Positions 10,268 through 21,291 of a DNA stretch of 64,000 nucleotides are shown piece after piece (position 1 is the first letter of the stretch; every line of letters begins with the position of its first letter). The stretch covers positions 1,333,695-1,397,694 of the forward strand of contig NW_006920415.1 of NCBI RefSeq assembly GCF_000344685.1. Reading direction: 5' to 3'. The stretch is from Gloeophyllum trabeum ATCC 11539 (Eukaryota > Basidiomycota > Agaricomycetes > Gloeophyllales > Gloeophyllaceae). The position numbers and the translations under genes were made by a program. Under the pieces are notes generated by a model. That model worked only from the letters and a program-made list of their open reading frames with translations. It made no database searches and was not told the DNA's origin.

Positions 10268-11558
10268 ATGCCAGTACTGCAAGTCAACATCAAGCACGCG
10301 GGCAAGACCCTCCCGCTCCTGCTCGACACCGACCAGCCCGCCGCCGCCTTCAAGCACGCCGTCAGCGCCGCCACGCGCGTCCCCGCCGACAGGCTCAAGG
10401 TCATGCTCAAGGGCGGCGTCCTCAAGGTCCGCCTTTTCTTCTGTGCTGTGCGATCGCTCATCCACCCCGCAGGACGACACCGACTGGAGCAAGGTCGCGC
10501 CGAAAGCCGTGAGTGCCGTCTCCGCACCTGCATCCCGTATTCACCCACCCCAGGGCCAAACATTCATGGTCATCGGCGCCGCCACCGAGCTCCCCAAGCC
10601 CCCGCCCGCCCCCACCGTCTTCATCGAGGACCTCCCCGACACCGAGCTCGCTCGGGCCTCCGCCGCCCTCCCCGCCGGCCTCCGCAACCTCGGCAACACC
10701 TGCTACATGAACGCCACCGTGCAGGCCCTGCGCGCCATCCCCGAGTTGCAGACCGCTTTGGACAATGCCCCCGCCGCCGCGCTCGGCCCGCTCCCCCGGG
10801 CTTTGCGCGACTTGTACAGAAATATGCGCGAGACGACGGAGCCGGTCACGCCGATGGCCTTCCTCAGCGTGCTCCGCCAGGTCGCGCCGCAGTTTGCGGA
10901 GATGGACAGGACAAAGGGCGGCGTGATGCGCGGGTACGCGCAGCAGGGTGCGTCTGCCCTCTATTTGTTTTTCTGGGCCGCTGATGACGCGGGCGACAGA
11001 CGCGGAGGAGTGCTGGACGGCGATCGCCAACGCGCTCAAGGACGTCCCCGGCCCCTCCGGCGCGGGCAGGTTCGTCGAGCAGTACATGCAGGGCGAGATT
11101 CGCCGCGAGTGCGTGTGCTTCTTCTTTCTCCTCCCCTTCCCCTTCCCCCCTCCTCACACCCACGCAGACTCAAGACCGCCGAGGCCCCCGACGAGCCCCC
11201 GACCGTCGCGCACGAAAGGGTGCTCAAGATCGAGTGCAACATCACCGGCAGCACCAATTTCATGCTCCAGGGCATTCTCAGCGTGCGTGCCTCTCCCTCC
11301 CTCCCCCCTCCCTACCGTACTAAACCCCAATCCCCCCCAGGCGCTCACCCAAGAAGTCGAAAAGACCTCGCCGACGCTCGGCCGGCAGGCCGCGTACACG
11401 CAGACCGCGCGCCTCGCGCGCCTGCCGGCGTACCTCACCGTGCACATGGTGCGTTTCGCGTGGAGGAGGGATATCAGTAGGAAGGCGAAGATTATGGTGA
11501 GTGGGGTTTGGGTTGGTGTTTGTGTTTGGTTTTTCCTGCGCGCTTTCTCTGCGCTGTC

Positions 11559-11598
<40 letters not shown>

Positions 11599-12336
11599 TC
11601 CTCTCACTGTGCAAGGAGCGGGTGACGCTAACCCGCCCGCCCGCTCTCCGCAGCGCAAAGTAAAGTTCCCGCCCGAGTTCGACGCGCTCGACCTCGTGAC
11701 GGACGAGCTGCGCGCGCGGCTCGCCCCGCTCAACCGCCGGCTGCTGGACGTCGAGAAGGCGCGGAGGGACCGGCGGAACGTGCGCCGGCGGACGAAGGCG
11801 CCTACTGCTTCCACTGCCTCTTCAACTACTCCTGGAGCGGGGTCAACTAACACTGACGCTGGCGCCGGGTCGACTACCACTACCAGTACTAACACTGAGG
11901 GCGCCCCGATGGAGGTGGACGCGCCGGAGAAGAGCGAGGCGGCGTGGGTCGCGGAGGAGCGGCGCGAGCTGGAGGCGCTCGTGAGCGAGGAGCTCAGGCG
12001 CGACGAGGGGTGCAGTCTGCACGGGCTGTACGAGCTTGTCGGTGCGTGCGCGTCTGCCCATTTCCGATCGGTACCTATTTACCTACGTGCACGCCCACAG
12101 CGATCGTGACGCACAAGGGCGCGGCGGCGGACGCGGGGCACTATATCGGGTGGGCGAAGCGGAGCGCGTTCCGACGCGGGGATGGTGGGGGCGCGGACGA
12201 GGAGGAGGATGATGAGTGGCTGAAGTTTGATGATGATAAGGTGAGCGTGTTCCCCGCGGAGAAGCTGGGCACGCTCGACGGCGGCGGGGAGGACTCGGCG
12301 GCGTACGTGCTGCTTTATAGGAGTCGGCCGCTGTAG
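10268..12336 (+). CDS. UBP6: Ubp6/USP14-type ubiquitin carboxyl-terminal hydrolase
   Basis: Proteasome-associated deubiquitinase that trims ubiquitin from substrates at the 26S lid/base. Model: 10268-10426, 10473-10508, 10554-10947, 11000-11108, 11168-11282, 11341-11496, 11654-12041, 12101-12336, giving 530 residues with every junction in frame. The N terminus is a ubiquitin-like domain (MPVLQVNIKHAGKTLPL..VPADRLKVMLKGG). The Cys box NLGNTCYMNATVQ and the catalytic His box DAGHYIGWAK are both present. Length and the UBL-USP order match yeast Ubp6 and human USP14 (about 500 residues). A low-complexity Thr/Ala/Ser insert (exon 7, about residues 380-420) is unusual. Intron 6 contains a (CT)n tract. 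Converges tail-to-tail with the next gene. Confidence 0.93.
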
Positions 12337-12491
12337 GGGGTGGAAAGAGGGCGGGGGTCTAAGGCGGGAAGGGAAGAGGAAGGGCACAAGTGACGAGTGT
12401 ACGCTTAAGTAGCGGGGAAATTGTATCAGTCGTGAATGTGTGGATAGGTGTCCATAGTAGAATGGATTGATTATACGAGACAGACAGTCTA

Positions 12492-13024
12492 TTACATCCC
12501 TATCTGGCCCGTCGCCTTCGTCCCCGTCGCGGGCAACACCGCATCCTCGTCCCTCCCTACAAGCACACATCAGCACCCGTCCCCCACGTACACACACTGC
12601 GCACACACTCACCCTCATAAAACTTCTGCAAAAACGACCGCCGCGGCCGCTCCTTCGGCTCGAGGAGTATGCCCAGCACGTGGTCGTTCTGCTTCCAGCA
12701 GTTCATCGTCTCCTGGAACTCCTGGTAGCCCTTGAGGAGGAGCACGTCGATCACTTTCTGGTCGGAGACGTAGCGGTTGCGCTCGAACTGCGCGCGCACG
12801 GCGTGCCGGATCGCGGAGGGCGGCACGTTGAGCGCGTAGAGGCTGCAGATCTCGGGGGCCTGGGTGGGCGGGGGGTTAGTACTAGTGGGCAGGGCAAGGA
12901 GGAGGAGGGGAGGACGCACGGAGCGGTACCAGTCGCGGTAGAGCTGGATGACGCGCTTGCGCGCCTCGGACGGGCTGCTCGACGTGCGCGCCGCCTGCGC
13001 GAGCCGCGTCGGGATCGTGGTCAT
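12492..13024 (-). CDS. NDUFA6: NADH dehydrogenase 1 alpha subunit 6-type (LYR) protein
   Basis: Accessory subunit of mitochondrial complex I. Model on the minus strand: 13024-12920, 12859-12613, 12556-12492, 138 residues. Start MTTIPTRLAQAARTSSS; the LYR-type motif QLYRDWYRS ends exon 1; then APEICSLYALN and AIRHAVRAQFERNRYV, and GYQEFQETMNCWKQ..VLGILL as in NDUFA6/LYRM6 proteins. The last small exon encodes RDEDAVLPATGTK, the usual fungal C terminus. LYR proteins bind acyl carrier protein in the matrix arm (family knowledge). The start lies 149 bp from the divergent PDAP1-type gene, so they probably share a promoter. Confidence 0.93.
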
Positions 13025-13173
13025 CGTTCGTTGCGTCGGATGGGTTGCTGGTGCAAGTGCAACTCGCTGCGTCCGGGAAACGCCGCGACATACGCTCGAT
13101 TTGGTGGGCTTGGACGCGGCCTCTATCTTTGTCTCTCCTCTCGCCTCGATATCCTATCCTACTGTAAATATCC
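13025..13173. promoter_or_regulatory. Short shared divergent promoter (NDUFA6 / PDAP1)
   Basis: 149 bp between two divergent start codons with no room for separate promoters. No clear TATA box seen. Co-expression is an inference only. Confidence 0.45.
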
Positions 13174-14070
13174 ATGGCGCGAGGCGCAGGTGCGTATCTG
13201 GGGTTTGGCTACGCTGGCGCAGACAGCCTGACGTCGCGCATAGCTGGCAGAGGCAAGTTCAAGGTCAAGCGGGGCGGCGGGCGGAATTTCAGGTGCGCCG
13301 TGTCCCATCGTGCGCATGAACGCCACATCGATCTGACCGTGCGTCGGGCGATGCAGCCGGAACATCGCAGCCACGGACGGGGACGACGAGTCCACCGCCG
13401 CCATGGACAAATGGTGCGCCCTCTCCCCATATACCAGGAGACAGATCTGACCAGATCTCCAGGGCCGCGCGCGGCAGCGACGACGACTCTGACGAGGACT
13501 CTGCGGACGGCGAGGAAGAAGAAGAGGAGGAGGAAGAGTCCGACGAGGAAGAGGAGGGCGCCGCAGCGCCCGCCGCGGGGCAGCCCGAGCTCACGCGCGA
13601 GGAGCGCCGCCAGCTGAAGAAGCAGGCCAAGGCCAAGGCGGCCGCGGACGGCCCCGAGGACCCGTACCTCGTCAACCCGAACCACGCCGCGGTCAAGAAC
13701 CTCAGCCTCGCGGACCTCGACGTGCCGCGCGAGCCGACGCGCCGCGAGCGCGAGGAGCAGGAGAAGAAGGACGCGAAGGAGAAGTGGTGGAAGGTGCGTC
13801 TGCGTCTGCGTGGCGGGGCGTGTGGGGGTGGGTGCTGATGCTTTGGTAGCTGCACGAGGCGGGCAAGACGGACCAGGCGAAGGCGGACCTCGCTCGCCTC
13901 GCCAAGATCCGCGCCGAGCGCGAGGCTGCTGCCGCGAAGAGAAAGGCGGAGGCCGAGGGTACGTCCATCCTGCATCCTTCTTTCCATCTATCGCACTCAC
14001 TTCGTTTGCAGCCAAGGCAGCCGAGGTCGAGAAGAAACAAGCGGCCGCGCGCGCCGGGAGACGCTCTTGA
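13174..14070 (+). CDS. PDAP1/PP28-family acidic phosphoprotein
   Basis: Homolog of the 28-kDa heat- and acid-stable phosphoprotein family. Model: 13174-13189, 13244-13292, 13357-13413, 13463-13793, 13850-13958, 14012-14070, 206 residues. The very short first exons encode MARGA / AGRGKFKVKRGGGRNF / SRNIAATDGDDESTAAMDKW. Exon 4 has a long Asp/Glu run, then ELTREERRQLKKQAK, DPYLVNPNHA, KNLSLADLDVPREPTRRE, and the lysine/alanine-rich helical C terminus EKWWKLHEAGKTDQAKADL. The PYLVNPN..LSDL..PREPTRREREE core identifies the PP28 domain. Exact function is unclear in fungi. The six-exon frame closes without a stop, supporting the small 5' exons. Confidence 0.9.
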
Positions 14071-14569
14071 AGAAAGTTGTAGCCGTAACAAAGGTGCTTG
14101 AAGGAAACAGAAGAAAGAATGTATCGGCAGTGAACCTCTTGTACTCTCGCGGTTGTCATCGGAATTGTATCACTACGAATTCACGCTTTGCTCCATCACC
14201 GCGCATGCTATGCCAAGCTGCACATATTGCTGACCAGAGATCTGTACGGTCTTGTGAGAAGCATAGAGCTTCTTTCACCTCTCTGCAGCGCCAACTGAGT
14301 CACCGTTATTCGCGTACATACAATATCGCGTCTCATCGCATTATGGATCCGCCCGAGCCTTATTACCTAGCGCACCCGAACCCCAAACACCATCAACGTA
14401 TAACTAAGCGGGTCACAATGCACATCCGTACATCATGCCTCAAGTCCAGAGGCGACGAAGGACCCGGGGACCATGAGGTGCGGGGAGAAAAAGACTCGCG
14501 ACAAAACGGGCGTCCCCTCCCATACGACAACCTCAGCCTTCGCATGCATCCCGCCGAACACAGATCCCC
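14071..14569. other. Convergent intergenic region
   Basis: 3' ends of the PDAP1-type gene (plus) and the PPR-like gene (minus) face each other. No additional gene seen. Confidence 0.5.
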
Positions 14570-16969
14570 TCAGCCCACCCTCGCCTCCCTCATTTGCGCC
14601 AGCATCCTCAGCGCATCCCCCACGTCCTCCCGCGTCGGCATCCCGCGCTCGCCCACCCACCCGCCCATCCACGCCCACAGCCGCCGGTACTCGTTCTGCC
14701 CCGTCACGCGCTCGACGAGCGGCGCGTTCATGCTCACCTCGCCCCAGTACGCGAGCGCGAGCGCGAGCGTCGCCTTCCGCGGCGGGATCGCCAGCGCGCG
14801 CATCCACGCGAGCGCGAGCGGGATGTCGCCCGCGTGCGCGTGCGCGCCGCAGAGCACGATGTACGCGCGGAAGGTCGCGTCGGTGGGGAGGATCTGCGGG
14901 TACGGCCCGAACTCGTCGAGCATGACGGGCGCGTCGGAGGCAGGCGACTGAGGTGCGTTGGTGCGGGCGTTGTCATCGTTGTGCCGTCGCGCGCGGAGGA
15001 TGTTCCGCGCGAGGTCGAGCACGGGCGACTCAATCAGCGCGTCGGGCGACACGCGCACCGCGTGCGCGGGCGGCTCGATGTCGTTCAGGTGCGGCCAGTT
15101 GCCCAGGATGACTTCCTGGAAGATGCGCCGAGTGACGCGCCACGCGGGCTCATCATTCCACGTCCCCTTGGGCGCCTTGCGGTCCGCGATTGCCGCCTTT
15201 ATCCGCTCGACCAGCACCTGCCGCCGCTTCCCGGGCGCCACCTCGGCTGAAGGGTCCGCGGGCCAGTGGAAGGGGTTTTTGAGCTTCAGATTCGCGATAA
15301 AGCCCGCGAAGGTGTCGTCCAGCTTCGCACCGAGGTACGCCGCCTCGAGCAGCTTGTTCAGCGTCTCGACGTCCGGGCGCACGCCGTACAGGGCTTCCAT
15401 GTGGTCCCACAGGACGTACACGACGTCGGGGCGGCGAACGCGGATCAGCGAGCGCATGAACGCGTTAACGACGCCCGCGTCGAGCTTGATCGTGCCCTCA
15501 ACGGCGGGCAACCCGGGCTTTGCGGCGCGGAAGTCCATGATGTGGAAAGCATTGTGGGCCTTGCCGACCATCGTGAGCACCTGCACGCCGAGCGTCAGCG
15601 CCTTGCGGTCCAGCTGCAGCTTCCGCCGGCGCATCTCGTACCACACAAGGCTAGCGGCGACGTAGTCCCGGCGGTCGTGGAACGCTTTCATGAACAGCGT
15701 GAACGTCGCGGTCGTCGGGCGGACGCGGGCCTTCGGGCCTGCGAAGAAGTCCCAGAGCTTCTTGAGGTCTGTCTGCGGGTTGCGCACCGCGATGGAGAGA
15801 ATGGTGGTCCAGTCAGAGATGTCGAGCCGGCGCTTGCGCAGCGTCGCGAGACGGCGCCGGCGGAGCGTCCCCAGCCGCCGGAGGCTGCGGTCGTCCTTGC
15901 CGGGCTTGGACTGCTCGAGGTTGGCGAGGCGGGCGAGGTACCTATTGACCGATTCTTCGTCGCGGAAGGAGCGCAAATACGCGGTGTTGTGCCGGGTGAC
16001 GGAGGCAGCAGGCTGGTCGGGCTCCCGTGTGGGATAGGTCCCGTAGGGCACGATCTCAAAGCCTTTTTGTAGAGACATTTCGCGGATGGCGTCTAGATAC
16101 GTGCCGGCTTCATGGTGCATACCCGCTCTTGAGAAGACTTTGAGGAAGGCTTCCAGGTGAGCTAGGATGGGCTTTACGCCCTCCTGCCGCATTCTATCCC
16201 GGAGCATCTTCGCTAAGTCAAGGGTGACGAATTGGTCTGATAGGAGATACTTGTATGTACGAGGCCATAGCCGTATTTGGCGAGCCGACATCGCGTGGAG
16301 CACAGATACAGCCAAGCGGCTGGATTCCCAAGACGAAGGTAGACGGGAAATGGCCTGGAGTAGGTGGTTGTAGTACAGTGCACGAGTCCGACCTTCCATT
16401 GGTGTTTCCAAGAACCTAGTGACCAGAGGATTCATCAAAGGAGGCAGGTTATGCTGGCCCAATGCGTAAGCCGCCAGTATCAGAATGGGTGCCTGCAGAT
16501 GCATCGGAGTAACAGGCATATGAGAGACGGCCAATGGAAGAGCTAGTCGGGCTTGGGAAGCTGTCTTCATTTTGGTGGATAATAAGTGGATCACGAGCCA
16601 CAAGGGCAAGTGCCTGCTGATCTTTCCTGCGGGAGTAAGCGCGAAGCCCTTCGCTCTCAGCACGTCCATAGCACTGTCGAAGTCGTACGCCCGGACGGCT
16701 CCTATCCATCGCTCGAATTCCTCGCGAGACACACCGCATTCGTCCAGCGCCTGCGACAATGCCTCCTGCTTCTTCAGCCTCAGCATCCTGTTGGCCAGAA
16801 CCCATATTGGATCGCGAGAGAGCTCGCCCGATTTTCGCGAGAGCGCCAGTATGTCATTATTGATGGCTCGAGGGGTAAAGTAGATGGGTTTCCGGGCATT
16901 CACGAGCGTAGTCGAAAACAGTCGCGTATTAATTCTCTTCGGCTGGAACAGACGAAAGAGACTCTGCAT
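14570..16969 (-). CDS. Mitochondrial PPR-like helical-repeat protein
   Basis: Single uninterrupted frame of 799 residues. The first ~25 residues (MQSLFRLFQPKRINTRLFSTT) are rich in Arg/Ser/Phe and lack acids, a typical mitochondrial presequence. The body is helical, with repeated segments resembling pentatricopeptide units: HLEAFLKVFSRAGMHHEAGTY, TFTLFMKAFHDRRDYVAASL, NAFMRSLIRVRRPDVVYVLW, TFRAYIVLCGAHAHAGDIPL. Such proteins usually bind organellar RNA in maturation or translation (family knowledge); the target here is unknown. Absence of introns is notable next to intron-rich neighbours. The GC-rich 3' half creates long spurious ORFs on the other strand. Confidence 0.75.
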   Translation of the reverse strand: MQSLFRLFQPKRINTRLFSTTLVNARKPIYFTPRAINNDILALSRKSGELSRDPIWVLANRMLRLKKQEALSQALDECGVSREEFERWIGAVRAYDFDSAMDVLRAKGFALTPAGKISRHLPLWLVIHLLSTKMKTASQARLALPLAVSHMPVTPMHLQAPILILAAYALGQHNLPPLMNPLVTRFLETPMEGRTRALYYNHLLQAISRLPSSWESSRLAVSVLHAMSARQIRLWPRTYKYLLSDQFVTLDLAKMLRDRMRQEGVKPILAHLEAFLKVFSRAGMHHEAGTYLDAIREMSLQKGFEIVPYGTYPTREPDQPAASVTRHNTAYLRSFRDEESVNRYLARLANLEQSKPGKDDRSLRRLGTLRRRRLATLRKRRLDISDWTTILSIAVRNPQTDLKKLWDFFAGPKARVRPTTATFTLFMKAFHDRRDYVAASLVWYEMRRRKLQLDRKALTLGVQVLTMVGKAHNAFHIMDFRAAKPGLPAVEGTIKLDAGVVNAFMRSLIRVRRPDVVYVLWDHMEALYGVRPDVETLNKLLEAAYLGAKLDDTFAGFIANLKLKNPFHWPADPSAEVAPGKRRQVLVERIKAAIADRKAPKGTWNDEPAWRVTRRIFQEVILGNWPHLNDIEPPAHAVRVSPDALIESPVLDLARNILRARRHNDDNARTNAPQSPASDAPVMLDEFGPYPQILPTDATFRAYIVLCGAHAHAGDIPLALAWMRALAIPPRKATLALALAYWGEVSMNAPLVERVTGQNEYRRLWAWMGGWVGERGMPTREDVGDALRMLAQMREARVG

Positions 16970-17387
16970 AGGCCAGCATCTATCACCGACTGTCAGAAGG
17001 TATTACAATTTCCAGTATTATAACATACCTGGATGAGCGCAAGTCGTATTCCCAGCCGACCTTTTTGGAACGCCTGAGCCCTGACGTTGAACGCTAGACT
17101 TGTAGGCGGAAGTTGGTCCAAGGAATTTGCGAAGAGACGCGTCGTATTTCAGACTGATTTTGGGGAGGCGCAATTCCGGGTCGCGCGGCGAGTTGTTTGC
17201 ATCTGTTTGGACTCTGCAAGAAAGTGGTCGCAAATCCCCCGCCTCCATAGAGCCTTCCGCATGTTGAAATCACGCATATAAAATGTACCAGCAGGGATGT
17301 CATGATACAGAAGATGCAACGTTGGTTCTGAATTTCCGTATTTCCCAATATCAAGTTCATTAGATAGAGGTAACGAGACCGTAAGTA
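16970..17387. other. Intergenic region upstream of the PPR-like gene
   Basis: Small overlapping ORFs on both strands but no splice-consistent gene or known motif. It contains the promoter of the PPR-like gene. Confidence 0.4.
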
Positions 17388-17985
17388 CATTTAACAAAAA
17401 TGTACAACCAACATTGCATCCGCTCGTTGATATAGATTAACTTTTATGAATCAAGTGACGCGTGAATGTGAACGTAGCACGCCGTAGGTTTTCTGGCAGT
17501 AAAGAGCAATTAACGACGCGTCCGAACGCGTCGCGGACGTGACAAGCTGTGACACCATCGCAAAAAGTGTCACACCAAATATCCTGGTCACTGTTCGGGC
17601 TCTCCTGCCGCAGCAGAAGCAGGTCCCTTCCCCTGTGTTAGAACTGTAAACTCAACATAGTACATGAGTTATATATTCAGCCTTTTACAGCTGTGATCCA
17701 GTACTTGTTTTGTCCATTAATTACACAGACTTGTGCTTCCTGGAAATCAAGCTCATCTCTATCAAGGATAGAGAATGCACCCACTGGTGTGCACATAGAT
17801 ATGTTCCAAATGTTTCTGAAGACAATACATAACTTCCCTAAGCACTCTTTTGCCGACCTCGGTAAAATCAACCATCATTTCATCCCGATGGTGGACAGCT
17901 CAGGAATAAGAAGAGACAAACATGTTTATATCTACTGTAATGGTAGAATACCTTTCTTGCTGGTTTAAAATAGTGATATACATTG
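17388..17985 (+). repeat. Left copy of 598-bp duplication flanking assembly gap 1
   Basis: Identical, as far as I compared, to 18488-19085 at an offset of 1100 bp. It ends at the first N. It contains an AT-rich intergenic sequence with ORFs on both strands (17693-17968 plus; 17677-17871 minus) that match nothing I recognise. Most likely an unmerged contig overlap. Confidence 0.9.
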
Positions 17986-18487
17986 NNNNNNNNNNNNNNN
18001 NNNNNNNNNNNNNNNNNNNNNNNNNNNNNNNNNNNNNNNNNNNNNNNNNNNNNNNNNNNNNNNNNNNNNNNNNNNNNNNNNNNNNNNNNNNNNNNNNNNN
18101 NNNNNNNNNNNNNNNNNNNNNNNNNNNNNNNNNNNNNNNNNNNNNNNNNNNNNNNNNNNNNNNNNNNNNNNNNNNNNNNNNNNNNNNNNNNNNNNNNNNN
18201 NNNNNNNNNNNNNNNNNNNNNNNNNNNNNNNNNNNNNNNNNNNNNNNNNNNNNNNNNNNNNNNNNNNNNNNNNNNNNNNNNNNNNNNNNNNNNNNNNNNN
18301 NNNNNNNNNNNNNNNNNNNNNNNNNNNNNNNNNNNNNNNNNNNNNNNNNNNNNNNNNNNNNNNNNNNNNNNNNNNNNNNNNNNNNNNNNNNNNNNNNNNN
18401 NNNNNNNNNNNNNNNNNNNNNNNNNNNNNNNNNNNNNNNNNNNNNNNNNNNNNNNNNNNNNNNNNNNNNNNNNNNNNNNNNNNNNNN
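17986..18487. other. Assembly gap of 502 N
   Basis: Run of N. Any translated ORF through it is meaningless. Confidence 1.
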
Positions 18488-19085
18488 CATTTAACAAAAA
18501 TGTACAACCAACATTGCATCCGCTCGTTGATATAGATTAACTTTTATGAATCAAGTGACGCGTGAATGTGAACGTAGCACGCCGTAGGTTTTCTGGCAGT
18601 AAAGAGCAATTAACGACGCGTCCGAACGCGTCGCGGACGTGACAAGCTGTGACACCATCGCAAAAAGTGTCACACCAAATATCCTGGTCACTGTTCGGGC
18701 TCTCCTGCCGCAGCAGAAGCAGGTCCCTTCCCCTGTGTTAGAACTGTAAACTCAACATAGTACATGAGTTATATATTCAGCCTTTTACAGCTGTGATCCA
18801 GTACTTGTTTTGTCCATTAATTACACAGACTTGTGCTTCCTGGAAATCAAGCTCATCTCTATCAAGGATAGAGAATGCACCCACTGGTGTGCACATAGAT
18901 ATGTTCCAAATGTTTCTGAAGACAATACATAACTTCCCTAAGCACTCTTTTGCCGACCTCGGTAAAATCAACCATCATTTCATCCCGATGGTGGACAGCT
19001 CAGGAATAAGAAGAGACAAACATGTTTATATCTACTGTAATGGTAGAATACCTTTCTTGCTGGTTTAAAATAGTGATATACATTG
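18488..19085 (+). repeat. Right copy of 598-bp duplication flanking assembly gap 1
   Basis: Starts directly after the last N with the same sequence that starts at 17388, and continues past the duplication at 19086 into the upstream region of the eIF2-gamma gene. Confidence 0.9.
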
Positions 19086-19346
19086 CTCATGCATGCATAA
19101 GGTGAGAATGGAGCAGAGGAATGCACAAGAATACGAGGGGATACTTGCGACCACCTTTCAGCCACAATCTGCTGACAAATCAACTCGCACCGGAACCGGG
19201 CGTTGCGCCTCCCCACTGATTTAGGTCTGCACTTCCATATCGGTATTTATCTTGACGAAGTGACTCCGCACAGGCGTGCGCCTTGAGCACCTTTACCCTC
19301 TGCCTCGACGTTAGAAAGACCCTCAGGCGACCAGAAGTCTACAAAA
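19086..19346. promoter_or_regulatory. Promoter and 5' leader of the eIF2-gamma gene
   Basis: 261 bp between the duplicated block and the ATG. No TATA box is evident, and a CT-rich stretch lies at about 19291-19308. Extent is inferred. Confidence 0.35.
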
Positions 19347-21099
19347 ATGGCCAGCGAGGAACATCTGGAGAAGAATGATCACGAGTCTGAGTCCGAGGAA
19401 GAGGAGGAGGAGCAATCGATCCCCCAGGTCGATGTCGATGTAACAAAATTAACGCCTTTGACACCAGAAGTCATTGCGAAGCAGGTGGGCACCCTACCGA
19501 TGACTTCTATCCGTCTTGTATTTACTGGAGAATAGGCTACAATTAACATAGGTGGGGAGAGGTGTCCGACTCCGTCGATCGACAGTACTGACCAGAGGTA
19601 TCAGGAACAATTGGTCACGTCGCCCACGGAAAATCCACGGTCGTAAAAGCAATATCGGGGGTACAGACTGTGCGGTTTAAGAACGAGCTGGTGCGAAATA
19701 TCACGATCAAGCTGGGTTATGCAAACGCAAAGGTGGGGATTGCAGTCTTTCGCGCTTGTGTCCGGGCCTGACGGCGCGTTCTTTCGCCAGATATACAAGT
19801 GTGAAAATCCTGCATGCCCGCGACCGGGTTGCTACCGGTCATATCGCTCCGACAAAGAGGAGAACCCACCATGTGAACGGCCAGGATGCAACTCCCGTAT
19901 GAAACTTGTCCGGCATGTCTCCTTCGTCGATTGTCCTGGTCACGACATTCTCATGGCTACCATGTTGAACGGTGCTGCGGTCATGGACGCCGCTCTACTC
20001 CTTATTGCTGCGAACGAGACTTGTCCACAGCCTCAGACGTCTGAGCACTTGGCAGCTGTGGAGATCATGAAACTGGAACACATCATCATCCTGCAAAATA
20101 AAGTGGATCTCATCAAGGAAGCCCAAGCCTTAGATCACCAGAAGAGCATTGCAGCGTTTGTCAAGGGCGAGTGTTGTTCATTTTATCTTCCCGCTCAAGA
20201 AGTGACTGGGATCCTCAGGAACTGTCGCGGAGTCATCACCCATTGTTCCTATATCGGCCCAGTTGAAATACAACATTGACGCTGTGAACGAGTACATCGT
20301 GAAACGCATCCCCGTCCCAGTTCGAGATTTCACTTCCACACCCAAGCTCATTGTCATCCGTTCATTCGACGTGAACCGGCCAGGTGCCGAGGTCGACGAC
20401 CTGAAGGGCGGTGTCGCGGGTGGATCAATCTTGTGCGGCGTGCTCAAACTCGGCCAAGAGATTGAGATTCGGCCTGGTATTGTGACCAAGGACAGTTCCG
20501 GGCGGAACCGCTGCGCACCCATTTTCAGCCGGATAGTGTCCCTACACGCCGAGAATAACCTGCTGGACTATGCGGTCCCTGGTGGACTGATTGGTGTCGG
20601 AACAAGAATTGACCCTACGCTCTGTCGTGCGGATCGTCTCGTCGGTCAGGTCCTGGGTGCTCCAGGGAAGTTGCCGCAGGTATACTCAGGTAAGCGTTGC
20701 CTAGTCTCTCTTCTTCCGAAGTGCACACTTCAATTCTCCTAGAACTGGAGATCAATCTCTTCTTGCTCCGTCGACTACTGGGTGTGAAGACAGAGGACAA
20801 GAAGCAGACGAAGGTGTCGAAACTCACCAAGAACGAGCTTCTACTTATCAACATTGGGTCCACATCCACCGGTGGACGGGTGCTGAACGTGAAGGCCGAC
20901 TTGGCAAAGATCCAGCTTACTTCGCCCGCATGTACAGAAATTGGAGAGAAGGTTGCGTTGTCACGTCGTATCGAGAAGCACTGGCGGTTAGTCGGTGAGT
21001 CTTCTTGAGTCTTTCGCCCTCTTGGCATAATAGCTGAATTTTGGCCGTTAATTAGGTTGGGGAAGTGTACAGCGCGGAACAGTGTTAGAAGTGGACTGA
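19347..21099 (+). CDS. GCD11: Translation initiation factor eIF2 subunit gamma
   Basis: GTPase subunit of eIF2 that carries initiator Met-tRNA to the 40S ribosome. Model: 19347-19484, 19536-19551, 19605-19732, 19791-20166, 20219-20689, 20743-20994, 21056-21099, 474 residues, as expected for the family. G1 [10 protein letters not shown]3 DCPGHD and G4 NKVD are visible. The cysteine ribbon [18 protein letters not shown] is intact. The C terminus [17 protein letters not shown] is typical. The acidic N-terminal extension ([10 protein letters not shown]) is fungal-like. Exon 2 is only 16 nt. The intron after FVKG (20167-20218) can only be spliced in frame with a GC donor (GCGAGT) and AG acceptor; a GT donor nearby breaks the conserved [20 protein letters not shown] frame. 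Confidence 0.95.
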
Positions 21100-21291
21100 T
21101 GTATTCACGTTACATAAATCGCTGTATCACGTAGATCTTTTCATTGCTTTGGGAAATGTATCTACCAGAAGACATCCCTGTCATTCCGGTGTATGCCTTT
21201 GACGACACAGCACGGGTGAGCTGAATCGAATGTATATTGAGCGGTGGTGGCGGATATAATCGATTATGTGCAATACAGGTAGTACATGTTG

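Noticed and set aside
10458..11163. Long minus-strand ORFs opposite the Ubp6-type gene
   Set aside because: Shadow frames of GC-rich coding DNA; composition Gly/Ala/Arg-rich without domains.
11563..11591. (CT)n tract as a regulatory element
   Set aside because: Lies in an intron of the Ubp6-type gene and looks like a simple microsatellite/polypyrimidine tract.
13209..14159. 316-residue minus-strand ORF opposite the PDAP1-type gene
   Set aside because: Arises from GC-rich codon bias of the plus-strand gene; low-complexity Arg/Ser/Ala product, no motif, crosses real introns.
14594..16072. Long plus-strand ORFs opposite the PPR-like gene
   Set aside because: Mirror the codon bias of the single-exon PPR-like gene and have no recognisable domain.
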